This document shows positions 17,633 through 26,278 of a DNA stretch of 64,000 nucleotides, one piece after another (within the stretch, counting starts at the first letter, position 1; each line of letters begins with the position of its first letter). The notes beneath the pieces are model-generated. The model searched no databases and was not told the DNA's origin. It saw nothing but the letters and a program-made list of their open reading frames with translations. This DNA is from Microbacterium protaetiae (GTDB lineage: Bacteria > Actinomycetota > Actinomycetes > Actinomycetales > Microbacteriaceae): NCBI RefSeq assembly GCF_004135285.1, contig NZ_CP035494.1, positions 1,488,001-1,552,000 on the forward strand, in the 5' to 3' direction. Position numbers and translations under genes: made by a program.

Positions 17633-18018
17633 AGCGTTCTCCCTCCGGTGGTGGTGGTGTGGGCGGCGGCGCGTTCACGGATGAGCGCCCGCAAGTCATC
17701 GGCGTCGAGCCCGATCTTGGCCGCTTCGGCCAGCAGCGGGTCGACATAGCGATCGGCGAACGCCGTGCGCCGCTCGTCGAGCAGCAGCCGGCGCGCGCCC
17801 GGGGCGACGAACATGCCGATTCCGCGGCGCTTGTACAACACGCCCTTGTCGACGAGCATGTTCACTCCCTTCGCGGCAGTGGCGGGGTTGATGCGATGGA
17901 ACGCGGCGAGTTCATTCGTCGACGGAGCCTGGGCCTCTTCGGCCAGGCCGCCGTCGATGATGGCGTCTTCGACACTCTCCGCGATCTGCAAGAAGAGTGC
18001 CCTGCCGTCCTCGATCAC
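17629..18018 (-). CDS. GntR family transcriptional regulator (YtrA-like)
   Basis: A 129-residue protein: an N-terminal winged helix-turn-helix (LFLQIAESVEDAIIDGGL, PSTNELAAFHRINPATAAKGVNMLVDKGVLYKRRGIGMFV) and a short C-terminal helical dimerisation tail without an effector domain, as in the YtrA subfamily. It heads and probably represses the ABC operon that follows with 4-nt overlaps. A dyad at 18038-18061 directly upstream is the likely operator. Confidence 0.9.
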   Translation of the reverse strand: MIEDGRALFLQIAESVEDAIIDGGLAEEAQAPSTNELAAFHRINPATAAKGVNMLVDKGVLYKRRGIGMFVAPGARRLLLDERRTAFADRYVDPLLAEAAKIGLDADDLRALIRERAAAHTTTTGGRTL

Positions 18019-18037
18019 ATCGTCCCCTTGGTTTCTG

Positions 18038-18061
18038 GGTTACTTACTCAACTAATTAACC
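18038..18061. promoter_or_regulatory. candidate GntR operator
   Basis: GGTTA (18038-18042) and TAACC (18057-18061) are inverted around an AT-rich core that contains TTACTCAACTAA. The site lies 20 bases upstream of the gntR start in otherwise GC-rich DNA. GTTA...TAAC half sites separated by AT-rich DNA are typical for YtrA-type regulators. Confidence 0.6.
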
Positions 18062-18406
18062 ACTGGACCGGGCAGATGTCAAGAGTGGATGCTGCGCCGG
18101 AATGGCGTGCGCGAAGCGGAGCAGAAAGATCCCGAACCGTGCTCGGGTTGCAGGCTTCTAATACTTTGCGTAACGTTGATAGAAGGGCCTTGTGCCCTGA
18201 CGACCAGTCCGCGGCCGTGTCGTCTGCCCTGAGGGCGTTCTGATGCGGGCGTATGGTCGGCGGTCTGTGCGATGGACCCGATGTGCATCGCGGACGTGCT
18301 CTGCCGCGCGGCATCCAACGGTGAATGCTGAGCAGGGCACCGATGATCGTCACCCGGGCGTAACCGATGCAGCTGCCGCATGCGGCGGCTGCCGAGGCCA
18401 AGCAAA
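18062..18406. other. intergenic region between gntR and the ProU operon
   Basis: About 345 bases without a credible gene. It contains the small dyad CCCGA-N7-TCGGG (18131-18147) and the AT-richer stretch CTTCTAATACTTTGCGTAAC with a matching TAGAAG (18155-18185), the most promoter-like part for the rightward ProU operon. No riboswitch was recognised. Confidence 0.5.
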
Positions 18407-19741
18407 GTGACCATCCCACCAGCAGTCGAGGCCAAGGGCCTCTATAAAGTGTTCGGGCGCAACCCGAAAGACGTTGTTCGCCGTCTTCAGGCCGGTCAGA
18501 CCCGCACCCAGGTCGCCGATGCCGGAACGGCCGCCGTCATCGACGCCAGCTTCACCGTGCAGCCCGGCGAGATCTTCGTGATCATGGGCCTGTCGGGCTC
18601 GGGCAAGTCGACGATCATCCGCATGCTCAACGGCCTGCTGCAGCCCACCGCCGGCGAGGTGCTCGTGCAGGGCGCCAACGTCACAACGGCCAGCCCGTCC
18701 GAACTGCGCGACATCCGTCGCCGTTCGATGTCGATGGTCTTCCAGCATTTCGCGCTACTGCCGCACCGCACCGTGCTCGACAACGCCGCTTACGGCCTGG
18801 AGATCCAGGGCGTGGGCAAGGTCGAGCGTCGCGAGCGGGCGCGAGAGATCCTGAGCAAGGTGGGACTGGGCGACCGGGTGGATGCCATGCCCGATGAGCT
18901 GTCGGGTGGCATGAAGCAGCGGGTCGGCCTGGCGCGCGGGCTCGCCGCGGGAACCGACATCCTGCTGATGGATGAGGCCTTCTCTGCCCTCGACCCGCTC
19001 ATCCGCCGTGAGCTGCAGGAGCAGCTGGTCGAACTGCAGCAAGAGCTCGGCCGCACCATCATCTTCATCACCCACGATCTGAACGAGGCCATGTTCCTCG
19101 GCGATCGCATCGCCGTCATGCGCGACGGTCGCATCGTGCAGACCGGCACCCCCGAAGAGATCCTCACCGATCCGGCCAACGACTATGTGGCCCAGTTCGT
19201 GCAGGATGTCGATCGCGCACGCGTGCTCACAGCGAGCGGCGTCATGGAGCGCCCGCTGGCGGTGCCGGTCTCGGCCGGCATTCGCGCCGCCCTGCGCGTC
19301 ATGCGCGAAGAGCAGGTGGGTGAGGTCTTCGTCGTCGAGAACCGCAAGCTCGTCGGCGTGGTCACCGACCGCGCCGTGATCCACGCGGTCAAGGCCGGCA
19401 CCACCGACCTGCGCACCATCGCCGACCGCAGCGTCCGCGGCGTCGGACCCGACGACCTGCTCACCGACATCGTCGAGCGGGCCGTCGGCAGCCCCGTGCC
19501 GCTGCCCGTCGTGGGCGAGAACGGGCGCCTGCTCGGTGTCATCCCGCGCATCACGCTGCTGGCGGCCCTCGGCAACGTGCCGGCCACGACGCAGTCGATG
19601 CCGATCATCCCGGCCACCGCGCTCGAGCTGGCCGCCGAGATCCATCAGCTCGCCCCCGGCGCGTTCGCCCGCGCGAGCGCGGCCGCCAACGGGGACAGCG
19701 CCGGCGAAGGCGTGGCCACGATGGAAGGCGGTGAGCACTGA
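18407..19741 (+). CDS. proV: glycine betaine/proline ABC transporter ATP-binding protein
   Basis: Energises import of compatible solutes such as glycine betaine or proline under osmotic stress. 444 residues from GTG at 18407 (GAGG about 10 bases upstream); an ATG at 18380 would add nine residues. Walker A GLSGSGKST is at residues 61-69, signature ELSGGMKQRVGLARGLA, Walker B ILLMDEAFSALDPLIRRE, and the typical RRRSMSMVFQHFALLPHRTV Q-loop. Two CBS domains (residues from about 280 to 400) form the expected regulatory tail. It overlaps the permease gene. Confidence 0.95.
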   Translation: MTIPPAVEAKGLYKVFGRNPKDVVRRLQAGQTRTQVADAGTAAVIDASFTVQPGEIFVIMGLSGSGKSTIIRMLNGLLQPTAGEVLVQGANVTTASPSELRDIRRRSMSMVFQHFALLPHRTVLDNAAYGLEIQGVGKVERRERAREILSKVGLGDRVDAMPDELSGGMKQRVGLARGLAAGTDILLMDEAFSALDPLIRRELQEQLVELQQELGRTIIFITHDLNEAMFLGDRIAVMRDGRIVQTGTPEEILTDPANDYVAQFVQDVDRARVLTASGVMERPLAVPVSAGIRAALRVMREEQVGEVFVVENRKLVGVVTDRAVIHAVKAGTTDLRTIADRSVRGVGPDDLLTDIVERAVGSPVPLPVVGENGRLLGVIPRITLLAALGNVPATTQSMPIIPATALELAAEIHQLAPGAFARASAAANGDSAGEGVATMEGGEH

Positions 19742-20691
19742 TGGAGATCTTCCGGATTCCCCTCGGCGACTGGGTCGAGACGTTCGTCGACTGGGTCATC
19801 GACGTGCTCGGCGGCTTCTTCGACGTCATCTCGATGATCTTCGGCGGCTTGTACGACGGTGTGGAGTGGCTGTTCCTGACGCCCCCGTTCTGGCTGGTGA
19901 TCATCGTGATCGCCGCGATCGCGTGGCTGGCCAAGGGCTGGAAACTGGCGGTCGGAGCGATCATCGGGCTGCTGCTGATCGGCACCGTCGATCAGTGGGA
20001 CAACGCCATGCAGACCATCGCGCTGACCCTCGTGGCCGTGATCATCGCGGTCGTCATCGCGATTCCGATCGGCATCTGGGCGGCGCGCTCGAAGACCGTG
20101 TCGACCATCGTGCGGCCGATCCTCGACTTCTTGCAGACGATGCCGGCGTTCGTCTACTTGATCCCCGCGATCTTCCTGTTCGGGGTGGGCGTGGTGCCCG
20201 GCATGGTCGCCACAATCTTGTTCGCCATCGCCCCGGGCGTGCGGTTGACCGAGCTGGGCATCCGCGGCGTCGACCAGGAGGTCGTCGAGGCCGGCAACGC
20301 GTTCGGCGCCGCCCCGGGTCGCATCCTGCGCCAGATTCAGCTGCCGCTGGCCATGCCCTCGATCATGGCCGGCGTCAACCAGGTCATCATGCTCGCCCTG
20401 TCGATGGCGGTCATCGCCAGCATGGTCGGCGGACCAGGCCTGGGCAAGGACATCATCCAGGCGCTCAGCCGCACCGACATCGCGCTCGGGTTCGAGGCAG
20501 GCCTTGCCGTGGTCATCATCGCGATGATCCTCGACCGCATCACGAGTGGGTTCGGAGATGCGCAGCGGTCGCGCACGCGCCGGGACGCGGCATCCGTCGA
20601 CGAAACCGTCGTCGTGATCGACGCCGGCGACCTCGCCGATGGCCCCGCGAACGCCGCAGGCGGCGGCTACCGTCGTCCGGTCAGCGGCTGA
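19741..20691 (+). CDS. proW: glycine betaine/proline ABC transporter permease
   Basis: A 316-residue inner-membrane subunit of the ProU/OpuA type. An N-terminal amphipathic region and two helices precede the binding-protein-dependent permease core (LTLVAVIIAVVIAIPIGIWAA onward). The EAA-type loop reads EVVEAGNAFGAAPGRILRQIQLPLA. The C-terminal 45 residues are hydrophilic. It starts one base before the end of proV (TGATG overlap), indicating translational coupling. Confidence 0.95.
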   Translation: MEIFRIPLGDWVETFVDWVIDVLGGFFDVISMIFGGLYDGVEWLFLTPPFWLVIIVIAAIAWLAKGWKLAVGAIIGLLLIGTVDQWDNAMQTIALTLVAVIIAVVIAIPIGIWAARSKTVSTIVRPILDFLQTMPAFVYLIPAIFLFGVGVVPGMVATILFAIAPGVRLTELGIRGVDQEVVEAGNAFGAAPGRILRQIQLPLAMPSIMAGVNQVIMLALSMAVIASMVGGPGLGKDIIQALSRTDIALGFEAGLAVVIIAMILDRITSGFGDAQRSRTRRDAASVDETVVVIDAGDLADGPANAAGGGYRRPVSG

Positions 20692-20702
20692 CATCCCTCT
20701 TC

Positions 20703-20747
20703 GGCGCCCTCATGGCGCCGGCATGCCCGCGGGGCATTCCTGCGGGC
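20703..20747 (+). promoter_or_regulatory. two intercistronic hairpins between proW and proX
   Basis: GGCGCC-CTCAT-GGCGCC (20703-20719) and GCCCGC-N11-GCGGGC (20725-20747) lie in the 101-base gap between permease and binding-protein genes. Such hairpins commonly stabilise or partly terminate mRNA so that the binding protein can be made in different amounts; this is inference. Confidence 0.45.
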
Positions 20748-20792
20748 CTCCCCAACACCCGTGACACAGCAACACGGGAGGAAAGGAATCAC

Positions 20793-21698
20793 ATGAAGAA
20801 GCGCACACTGCTCGGCGCCCTCGCCATGGGCGTGGCTGCGAGCGTCGCTCTGGTCGGCTGCGCGAGCGGCACCGGTGGCGACGCCGGCGACGCCGGCGGC
20901 GACACTCAGAGCAAGGACATCACGGTCGGCGTGTTCAACGGCTGGCCCGAGGGCGAGGCCGCCTCGTACCTGTGGCAGCAGGTCTTGCAGAAGCAGGGCT
21001 ACAACGTCGACCTCGAGTACGCCGACGCCGGCCCCGTTTTCGCGGGCTTGGCCAAGGGTGACTACGACGTGGCTTTCGACGGCTGGCTGCCCACCACGCA
21101 CGCCAGCTATTTCGACAAGTACGGCGATGACCTGGTCGACCTGGGCTCGTGGAACGACGACGCCAAGCTCACCCTCGCGGTCAACGCCGACGCTCCCATC
21201 GACTCGATCGAGGATCTCGCCGCGCACGCCGACGAGTTCGACAATCGCATCGTGGGCATCGAGCCCGGCGCGGGCCTGACCGAGGCGGTCGAGAAGAAGA
21301 CCATTCCGCAGTACGGCCTCGACGACATGGACTTCATCACGTCATCGACGCCGGCCATGCTGGCCGAGCTGAAGAAGGCACTCGACGCCGACGAGAACAT
21401 CGTCGTGACCCTGTGGCGCCCGCACTGGGCCTACGACGCGTTCGACATCAAGGATCTCAAGGACCCCAAGGGCACCCTGGGAGACGCCGAGTCGATCCAC
21501 ACGATCACGCGTACGGGTTTCTCCGACGACTTCTCTGAGGTCAACACGTGGTTCAAGGCGTTCCGCATGGACTCCGACCTACTGTTCTCGCTTGAGAACG
21601 CCATGTTCCGCGAGGAGCACAAGCAGAGCGAGTATGAGGGCATCGTCGCGCAGTGGATGGCCGACAACCAGGACTACGTCGACTCCCTGACCTCCTGA
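20793..21698 (+). CDS. proX: glycine betaine/proline substrate-binding lipoprotein
   Basis: A 301-residue extracellular binding protein of the OpuAC/ProX family. It has a lipoprotein signal peptide with lipobox LVGC (Cys22), then a Gly/Asp-rich linker. The mature domain contains VGVFNGWPEGEAASYLW, DVAFDGWLPTTHASYFDKYG and VVTLWRPHWAYDAFD; these Trp/Tyr-rich segments normally build the aromatic cage for quaternary ammonium ligands. ATG at 20793 follows GGGAGGAAAGG. It is the last gene of the operon, followed by a terminator. Confidence 0.96.
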   Translation: MKKRTLLGALAMGVAASVALVGCASGTGGDAGDAGGDTQSKDITVGVFNGWPEGEAASYLWQQVLQKQGYNVDLEYADAGPVFAGLAKGDYDVAFDGWLPTTHASYFDKYGDDLVDLGSWNDDAKLTLAVNADAPIDSIEDLAAHADEFDNRIVGIEPGAGLTEAVEKKTIPQYGLDDMDFITSSTPAMLAELKKALDADENIVVTLWRPHWAYDAFDIKDLKDPKGTLGDAESIHTITRTGFSDDFSEVNTWFKAFRMDSDLLFSLENAMFREEHKQSEYEGIVAQWMADNQDYVDSLTS

Positions 21699-21715
21699 CC
21701 CTCCCGGTCGTTGAC

Positions 21716-21750
21716 GAAGGGCCGGTGCCCCGTGCGGGTGCCGGCCCTTC
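21716..21750 (+). terminator. proX terminator
   Basis: GAAGGGCCGG (21716-21725) pairs with CCGGCCCTTC (21741-21750), with a partly paired interior, 17 bases past the proX stop. A strong GC stem without a clear U-run. Confidence 0.8.
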
Positions 21751-21821
21751 GGCATGCCTCGGCGACGGACATCTGCGCGTGCGCACCGGAATCACCCGGC
21801 ACCGAGTCGCCGAAGGCTGAC

Positions 21822-22436
21822 TCACTCGCCGAGCAGGTGCGTCCAAGCGCCGGCGAGGATGTCGAGTTCCGTTCCCGTCTCCAGGGGCCACGGATGCCGG
21901 ATCCAGCGGAGGTTCGCGCTGTTGAGCAGCTCCATCGCGAGGTAGCCGCGGAATCGGCGGGTGTCAGGGTCGAAGCGGCCTGCCTGGGCCAGGCCCTCGG
22001 TGATGTCGTCGATGACCTCACCGAACCATGCCTCGTTCAGCTCGCGGATCTCGGGGTCGACGGCCGACGCCTCGGCGACGACGATGATGTACGGGCGGAT
22101 CGCCGGCCACCGGGTCGATTGCGCACCGATCCAGCCGCGAATGGCTGCGAAGGTGCCCAGCCGGGTGGCCTCGACCAACGGCCGTGCCGTGGATCTGTGC
22201 TCCAGCCCGTCGTCCTGGCGTTCGAGGTTGCGGTTGAGCTCTTCGAACAGTGCCCGCATGAGTTCGGTCTTGTTCGCGAAATGCGCGTAGAAGGTGACCC
22301 GAGTGGTCCCGACCGACGTCGCGATGTCGTCGATCGTGGTTGCGACATAGCCATGCTCCTGGAAGAGGTTGAGCGCGTGCTCGAGGATCGCGCGACGCGT
22401 GTGCTCCTTCTGCCGTACCCGCAGGTTTGCTGCCAT
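21822..22436 (-). CDS. TetR family transcriptional regulator
   Basis: 204 residues. The N-terminal HTH (TTIDDIATSVGTTRVTFYAHFANKTELMRALFEEL) is clear; the C-terminal helical domain has the W-rich GWIGAQSTRWPAIRPYIIVVAEA segment seen in several TetR families for hydrophobic ligands. It is divergently transcribed from the MFS transporter and the catabolic genes beyond it, so it is the obvious candidate repressor of that cluster. The 125-base divergent gap carries ACGTAAG/GTGTAAAG repeats. Confidence 0.88.
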   Translation of the reverse strand: MAANLRVRQKEHTRRAILEHALNLFQEHGYVATTIDDIATSVGTTRVTFYAHFANKTELMRALFEELNRNLERQDDGLEHRSTARPLVEATRLGTFAAIRGWIGAQSTRWPAIRPYIIVVAEASAVDPEIRELNEAWFGEVIDDITEGLAQAGRFDPDTRRFRGYLAMELLNSANLRWIRHPWPLETGTELDILAGAWTHLLGE

Positions 22437-22473
22437 GTGACCACCTTAGTGAGCTATCGCAACGTAAGTTGGC

Positions 22474-22502
22474 TTGACAATACGTAAGGTAAGGGTCATC
22501 GT
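22474..22502 (+). promoter_or_regulatory. promoter and shared motif upstream of the MFS gene
   Basis: A perfect TTGACA (22474-22479) with a weak CATCGT 17 bases downstream. The 20 bases from TTGACA match 15 of 20 with the promoter at 24252. ACGTAAG or GTGTAAAG words at about 22462, 22482 and 22501 could be TetR half sites. Confidence 0.5.
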
Positions 22503-22507
22503 GTAAA

Positions 22508-22529
22508 GGCGCTCCGTCCACGGAGCGCC
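22508..22529 (+). promoter_or_regulatory. 5'-leader hairpin of the MFS gene
   Basis: GGCGCTCCG (22508-22516), loop TCCA, CGGAGCGCC (22521-22529): a perfect 9-bp stem with a 4-base loop, 33 bases before the start codon. It could be an attenuator or an mRNA-stabilising leader. Confidence 0.5.
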
Positions 22530-22561
22530 TCGCACGCGGCAAGGGACGAGGGAGTTCCCCC

Positions 22562-24217
22562 ATGACATTGACCAAGACCACCACGATCGTCGCGACCCGA
22601 GGATCGGTGACGGCGACATTCGCCGCCGCCTATATCTCGGTGGCCCTTGCTCAGATCACCAACGCCCTGCCCGGGGCTCTGAACGGCACGTTCGCCGCGG
22701 AGTTCCAGACCTCGGGCGCCGGCCTCACCTGGATCTCGGCGATCTTCTCGCTCGGGATCGTCGTGTTCGAGCTCACCTTCGGTCTGCTCGGCGATCTGTT
22801 CGGGCGAAAGAAGCTGCTCGTGGCGGGCTCGATGCTGGTCCTCGTGGGTGCGGTCATCGCCGCTCTCGCCGGCACCACCGGCGTCATGATCTTGGCCCAG
22901 GCGATCGGCGGCGTCGGCGCCGGCATCCTGTTCCCGATCGGCCTGTCGATGGTCGTGGCCCTCACGCCCGATCACCGCCGACGTGCGAGGATCATCGCCA
23001 CCTGGGCGGGATTCCTCTCGCTCGGCGCAGTCATCTCACCGGTGTTGGCCGGTCTCACGGCGCACCTTTTCACGACGGCGGACTTCAGCGGATGGCGCGT
23101 CGCGTACTGGACGGCGGCCGGTGTCGCCGTCATCCTCGTCATCATCGCCGCGAACTCGCGTGACTCGTCCGCCCCCGAGGGGCGCCGACTCGACCTGCCC
23201 GGTCAGATCACGCTCGCCGTCGGTCTCATCGCCGTGCTCTACGCCACCGTGCAGGCCGTGGATTCGGGGTTCACAGCGGTCGACGTGGTGGCCGGCTACG
23301 TGATCGGTGCGATCCTTCTCGTCGCGTTCGTGATCATCGAGGCGAAATCGCCCGCGCCGATGCTGCACCTCTCGCTGTTCAAGAACTCGGCGTATGCGAT
23401 CAGCGGCATCGTGGCCGTGACCGGGATGTTCGCCTTCCTCGCGATCTGCTTCTCGACGAGCGTCGCTGTCGGTGGTCTCGCGCAGGCCGAGACGTGGAAG
23501 ATCGGCGTGCTCTTCGTCTTCATCCAGGGACCGGCCTTCCTGCTGATCCCCGTCGTCGGTTGGCTGATCCACACGGTGTCGCCCCGCTGGGTGCTCAGCG
23601 TCGGATTCGCGTTGATGGCGATCTCGGGCATCTGGCTGTCCACGTACACGCTGGGCGTACCCGAGTCGGTCGGCGGGCCGTCGTGGACGACGTTCATTCC
23701 GCCGTTGCTGTGCCTGGGCATCGGCTTCGCCCTCACCGTCGGCTCGATCACCGCCGTTGCCATCAACACCGTCGATCCGGGATACGTCGGCATGGCATCC
23801 GCCACCACCAACCTGCTGCGCGACCTCGGTTTCGCACTGGGCCCGGTCGTCGGATCGGCGATAGCGTTCTCCATCGGCGCCGCCTTGTTCGGAACTCCGG
23901 TGCTCTCGGTTCTGAACGGCCTTGGGCTTCCGCCCGACGCGGTCGCAGGGCTCGCCCATGTGCCGCCGCTTGCGTGGCTGTCGGGCTGGGACGGCGTCAT
24001 CGGCCAGTTCAGCGGGCAGGCGCTGGCCGGGGGTGCGCCGCCGGCGACCGTCGACGGACTCGTCGCCTCGCTTCAGGGAGCGCGCGCCCAGCTGAGCGGC
24101 GCCGCCGGCACCTCGCTCGGCTCTGGATTCCAGACGGTGTACCTGGTCGCCGGCATCTCTGCGGCCGTCTCCGCCGTTCTCACTCTGTTCATCTCGCGCA
24201 ACCCGAACACGCACTGA
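22562..24217 (+). CDS. MFS transporter, DHA2 (14-helix) type
   Basis: A 551-residue major facilitator with about 14 membrane segments, as in EmrB/QacA-type drug:proton antiporters. The family loop appears as LLGDLFGRKKLLVAGS between helices 2 and 3, and motif C-like GxxxGP regions follow. The start ATG at 22562 has a GGACGAGGGAG ribosome site. It heads the catabolic gene set, divergent from tetR, and is separated from the next gene by a second promoter, so it may export (or import) the substrate or a toxic intermediate. Confidence 0.93.
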   Translation: MTLTKTTTIVATRGSVTATFAAAYISVALAQITNALPGALNGTFAAEFQTSGAGLTWISAIFSLGIVVFELTFGLLGDLFGRKKLLVAGSMLVLVGAVIAALAGTTGVMILAQAIGGVGAGILFPIGLSMVVALTPDHRRRARIIATWAGFLSLGAVISPVLAGLTAHLFTTADFSGWRVAYWTAAGVAVILVIIAANSRDSSAPEGRRLDLPGQITLAVGLIAVLYATVQAVDSGFTAVDVVAGYVIGAILLVAFVIIEAKSPAPMLHLSLFKNSAYAISGIVAVTGMFAFLAICFSTSVAVGGLAQAETWKIGVLFVFIQGPAFLLIPVVGWLIHTVSPRWVLSVGFALMAISGIWLSTYTLGVPESVGGPSWTTFIPPLLCLGIGFALTVGSITAVAINTVDPGYVGMASATTNLLRDLGFALGPVVGSAIAFSIGAALFGTPVLSVLNGLGLPPDAVAGLAHVPPLAWLSGWDGVIGQFSGQALAGGAPPATVDGLVASLQGARAQLSGAAGTSLGSGFQTVYLVAGISAAVSAVLTLFISRNPNTH

Positions 24218-24251
24218 TCGAGAGCATTGCCTGTCCACCTCGTTCAGTCAC

Positions 24252-24280
24252 TTGACAATGTGTAAAGCGAGTGGCAGGAT
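24252..24280 (+). promoter_or_regulatory. promoter of the phosphotriesterase-like operon
   Basis: TTGACA (24252-24257), 17-base spacer, CAGGAT (24275-24280), 61 bases before the preferred start of the first gene. The stretch TTGACAATGTGTAAAGCGAG resembles the one upstream of the MFS gene, suggesting common control by the divergent TetR protein. Confidence 0.6.
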
Positions 24281-24341
24281 CGAGCCATCCCTCCGGCGCG
24301 GTATCCCGCCACCGAGAGAGGACTCGATGGAGAGGAATCCT

Positions 24342-25316
24342 GTGAGTGCAAGGGTGAACACCGTTCTCGGACCGATCCAGGCTGACAGCCTGGGCGTCGT
24401 CGCCGTCCACGAGGCGCTGCTGTCGGTCGTGCCGGGCGCACAGTATGCGTACGACATCACGATCGACCGTGCGGAGATCTTCGAGATCCTGAAGAAGAAG
24501 CTCGACGCGTTCTCGCGCGCCGGCGGCGGCACGGTCGTCGACCACACGGGCATGTTCCACGGGCGTGACCTGCGGCTCTACGAGGCGCTCTCGCGCGCCA
24601 CCGGGGTGCACATCGTCGCTTCCACGGGACTCGGGCCCGAAGAGAACCTCGGCGGCTACTTCCTCACACCGCAGACAAACCCGCCGACACCCTGGCCGGC
24701 CGACCGATTCGCCGAGCTGTTCGCCGCCGAGGTCACCGAGGGCATGGTCGTCCCGCGCGTCCAGCGCCGGGCGGCGGCGGGTCTTATCGTGACCGCACTC
24801 AGTGCGACCGGCATGACGCCCACCGACGAGAGCCTGATCCGGGGTGCGGCGCGTGCCGCCGTCCAGACCGGCGCTGCGCTGTCGTTCCGTGCACCCGCCG
24901 ACCCCCGCGCGGCTCTGGAGATCGCCCTCGAAGAGCAGCTGGAGGCCGGCCGCATCGTGGTGGCGGGTGTGGATGCCGCTGCCGCAGCCGCCGCCGGCAC
25001 TGCGCGTGCGCTCGCCGAGCGCGGTGCCTACGTCGCCATCGACCACGTCGGATCGGCGGGCGGTTCGGACGACATCGACGACGACGCCCGTGCGGCACTG
25101 GTCGCCGAGCTGGTCGGCCTCGGGCTGGGCCGACGCATCGTGCTCTCTGCCGACGCCGTCGGCGTCGCGAAGGGACACCCCGACGTCGATGTCGACTACG
25201 ACGTGGTCCTGACCGGTTTCGTTCCGCGCTTGAAGGCGCAGGGTCTTGCCGCTGACGAGATCCGCGGCATCCTTGTCGACAACCCGCGTGACCTGCTCGC
25301 CGTGAAGGAGGCCTGA
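24342..25316 (+). CDS. phosphotriesterase-like protein lacking most metal ligands
   Basis: A 324-residue TIM-barrel protein of the phosphotriesterase/aryldialkylphosphatase family, homologous to the next gene (both begin RVNTVLGPI). Compared with that paralogue, the HxH pair is HEA (Ala25 replaces the second His), the carboxylated Lys position is Val in GLIVTAL, the strand-5 His is replaced in LSFRAP and the strand-6 His in VVAGVDA; only the final Asp (LSADAVG) is kept. It is therefore probably a pseudoenzyme, perhaps a partner subunit. GTG at 24342 follows GGAGAGGA by five bases; ATG at 24327 is an alternative. Confidence 0.8.
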   Translation: MSARVNTVLGPIQADSLGVVAVHEALLSVVPGAQYAYDITIDRAEIFEILKKKLDAFSRAGGGTVVDHTGMFHGRDLRLYEALSRATGVHIVASTGLGPEENLGGYFLTPQTNPPTPWPADRFAELFAAEVTEGMVVPRVQRRAAAGLIVTALSATGMTPTDESLIRGAARAAVQTGAALSFRAPADPRAALEIALEEQLEAGRIVVAGVDAAAAAAAGTARALAERGAYVAIDHVGSAGGSDDIDDDARAALVAELVGLGLGRRIVLSADAVGVAKGHPDVDVDYDVVLTGFVPRLKAQGLAADEIRGILVDNPRDLLAVKEA

Positions 25317-25317
25317 G

Positions 25318-26277
25318 ATGACCCGCGTGAACACTGTTCTGGGACCGATTGCCGTCGAAGAGCTCGGCTTCACATCCATTCATGAGCACATCGGTTACGG
25401 GATGCCCGGAAGCGAACTGGACACTCGCTGGTGGAAGGACCCCGAGGTCCGCTACAGCGAGACCGTGCCGAAGCTGCGCGCGTACCGCGAGAACGGCGGG
25501 AACACCTACGTCGACGCGACCGGCATCTGCAACGGCCGCGACGTCGACTACTACAAGTCCCTCTCGGACAAGACCGGCGTCAACATCATCGCCTGCACCG
25601 GGTTCGTCGGCGGCGACACGGCACTCAAGCACTTCGCGGATGCCGCCGTCGAGTACCTCGCCGAGCAGTTCATCCACGAGCTCACAGTGGGCATCGGACG
25701 CACCGGAGGCAAGGCCGGCATCATCAAGGTCGGCGTCAGCCGCGGCTTCAAGATGACGCCGCTCGACCTGAAGATCTACCGCGCCGCCGCCCGCGCCGCC
25801 CTCGCCACGGGTGTGCCGATCATCACCCACCTGGCGATCGACTCGCAGCCGGCGATCGACATCTTCCACGAAGAGGGGCTGCCGCTGAGCCGTGTGCTCT
25901 TCGGTCACGCGGACGACGGCGTGAGCCAAGGCAAGGTCGATGAAGAAGGCATTCTCTCTGCGGGAGGACGGATAGGGTTCGACACCTTCGGCTACGACCT
26001 CGAGTTGCCCGACCCGCCGTTCTGGGGGAGGCATCGCGACGAGCGGTTCCAGCACCTCATGCGCTTCCTGCGCGCGGGGCGGGTGGACCAGGTGCTGGTC
26101 GCGGCGGATGCCAACTGCAGCCCGCTGGGCTGGCCGGGGGTGAAGGGGCACACGATCAACTACCTCTTCGAGCAGCTGATCCCCGATCTGAGACAAGACG
26201 GCATCGACGAGGCGACCATTCACCGGTTGTTCGTCACCAACCCCGCCGATTTCTTCACCCCGAGCAAGGAGAAGTGA
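25318..26277 (+). CDS. phosphotriesterase family metallohydrolase
   Basis: A 319-residue binuclear metal hydrolase of the amidohydrolase superfamily (phosphotriesterase-like lactonase branch). All ligands are in place: His22 and His24 (IHEH), carboxylatable Lys137 (GIIKVG), His171 (IITHLA), His197 (LFGHADDG) and Asp264 (AADANC). Family members hydrolyse lactones, organophosphates or esters. It starts one base after the stop of the degenerate paralogue and precedes the monooxygenase. In this context ring-ester or lactone opening of a catabolic substrate is a reasonable guess. Confidence 0.92.
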   Translation: MTRVNTVLGPIAVEELGFTSIHEHIGYGMPGSELDTRWWKDPEVRYSETVPKLRAYRENGGNTYVDATGICNGRDVDYYKSLSDKTGVNIIACTGFVGGDTALKHFADAAVEYLAEQFIHELTVGIGRTGGKAGIIKVGVSRGFKMTPLDLKIYRAAARAALATGVPIITHLAIDSQPAIDIFHEEGLPLSRVLFGHADDGVSQGKVDEEGILSAGGRIGFDTFGYDLELPDPPFWGRHRDERFQHLMRFLRAGRVDQVLVAADANCSPLGWPGVKGHTINYLFEQLIPDLRQDGIDEATIHRLFVTNPADFFTPSKEK

Positions 26278-26278
26278 C

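Noticed and set aside
23036..24238. Minus-strand ORF of 400 codons opposite the MFS gene
   Set aside because: Composition rich in Arg, Asp, Gly and His, typical for antisense of a membrane protein gene in GC-rich DNA.
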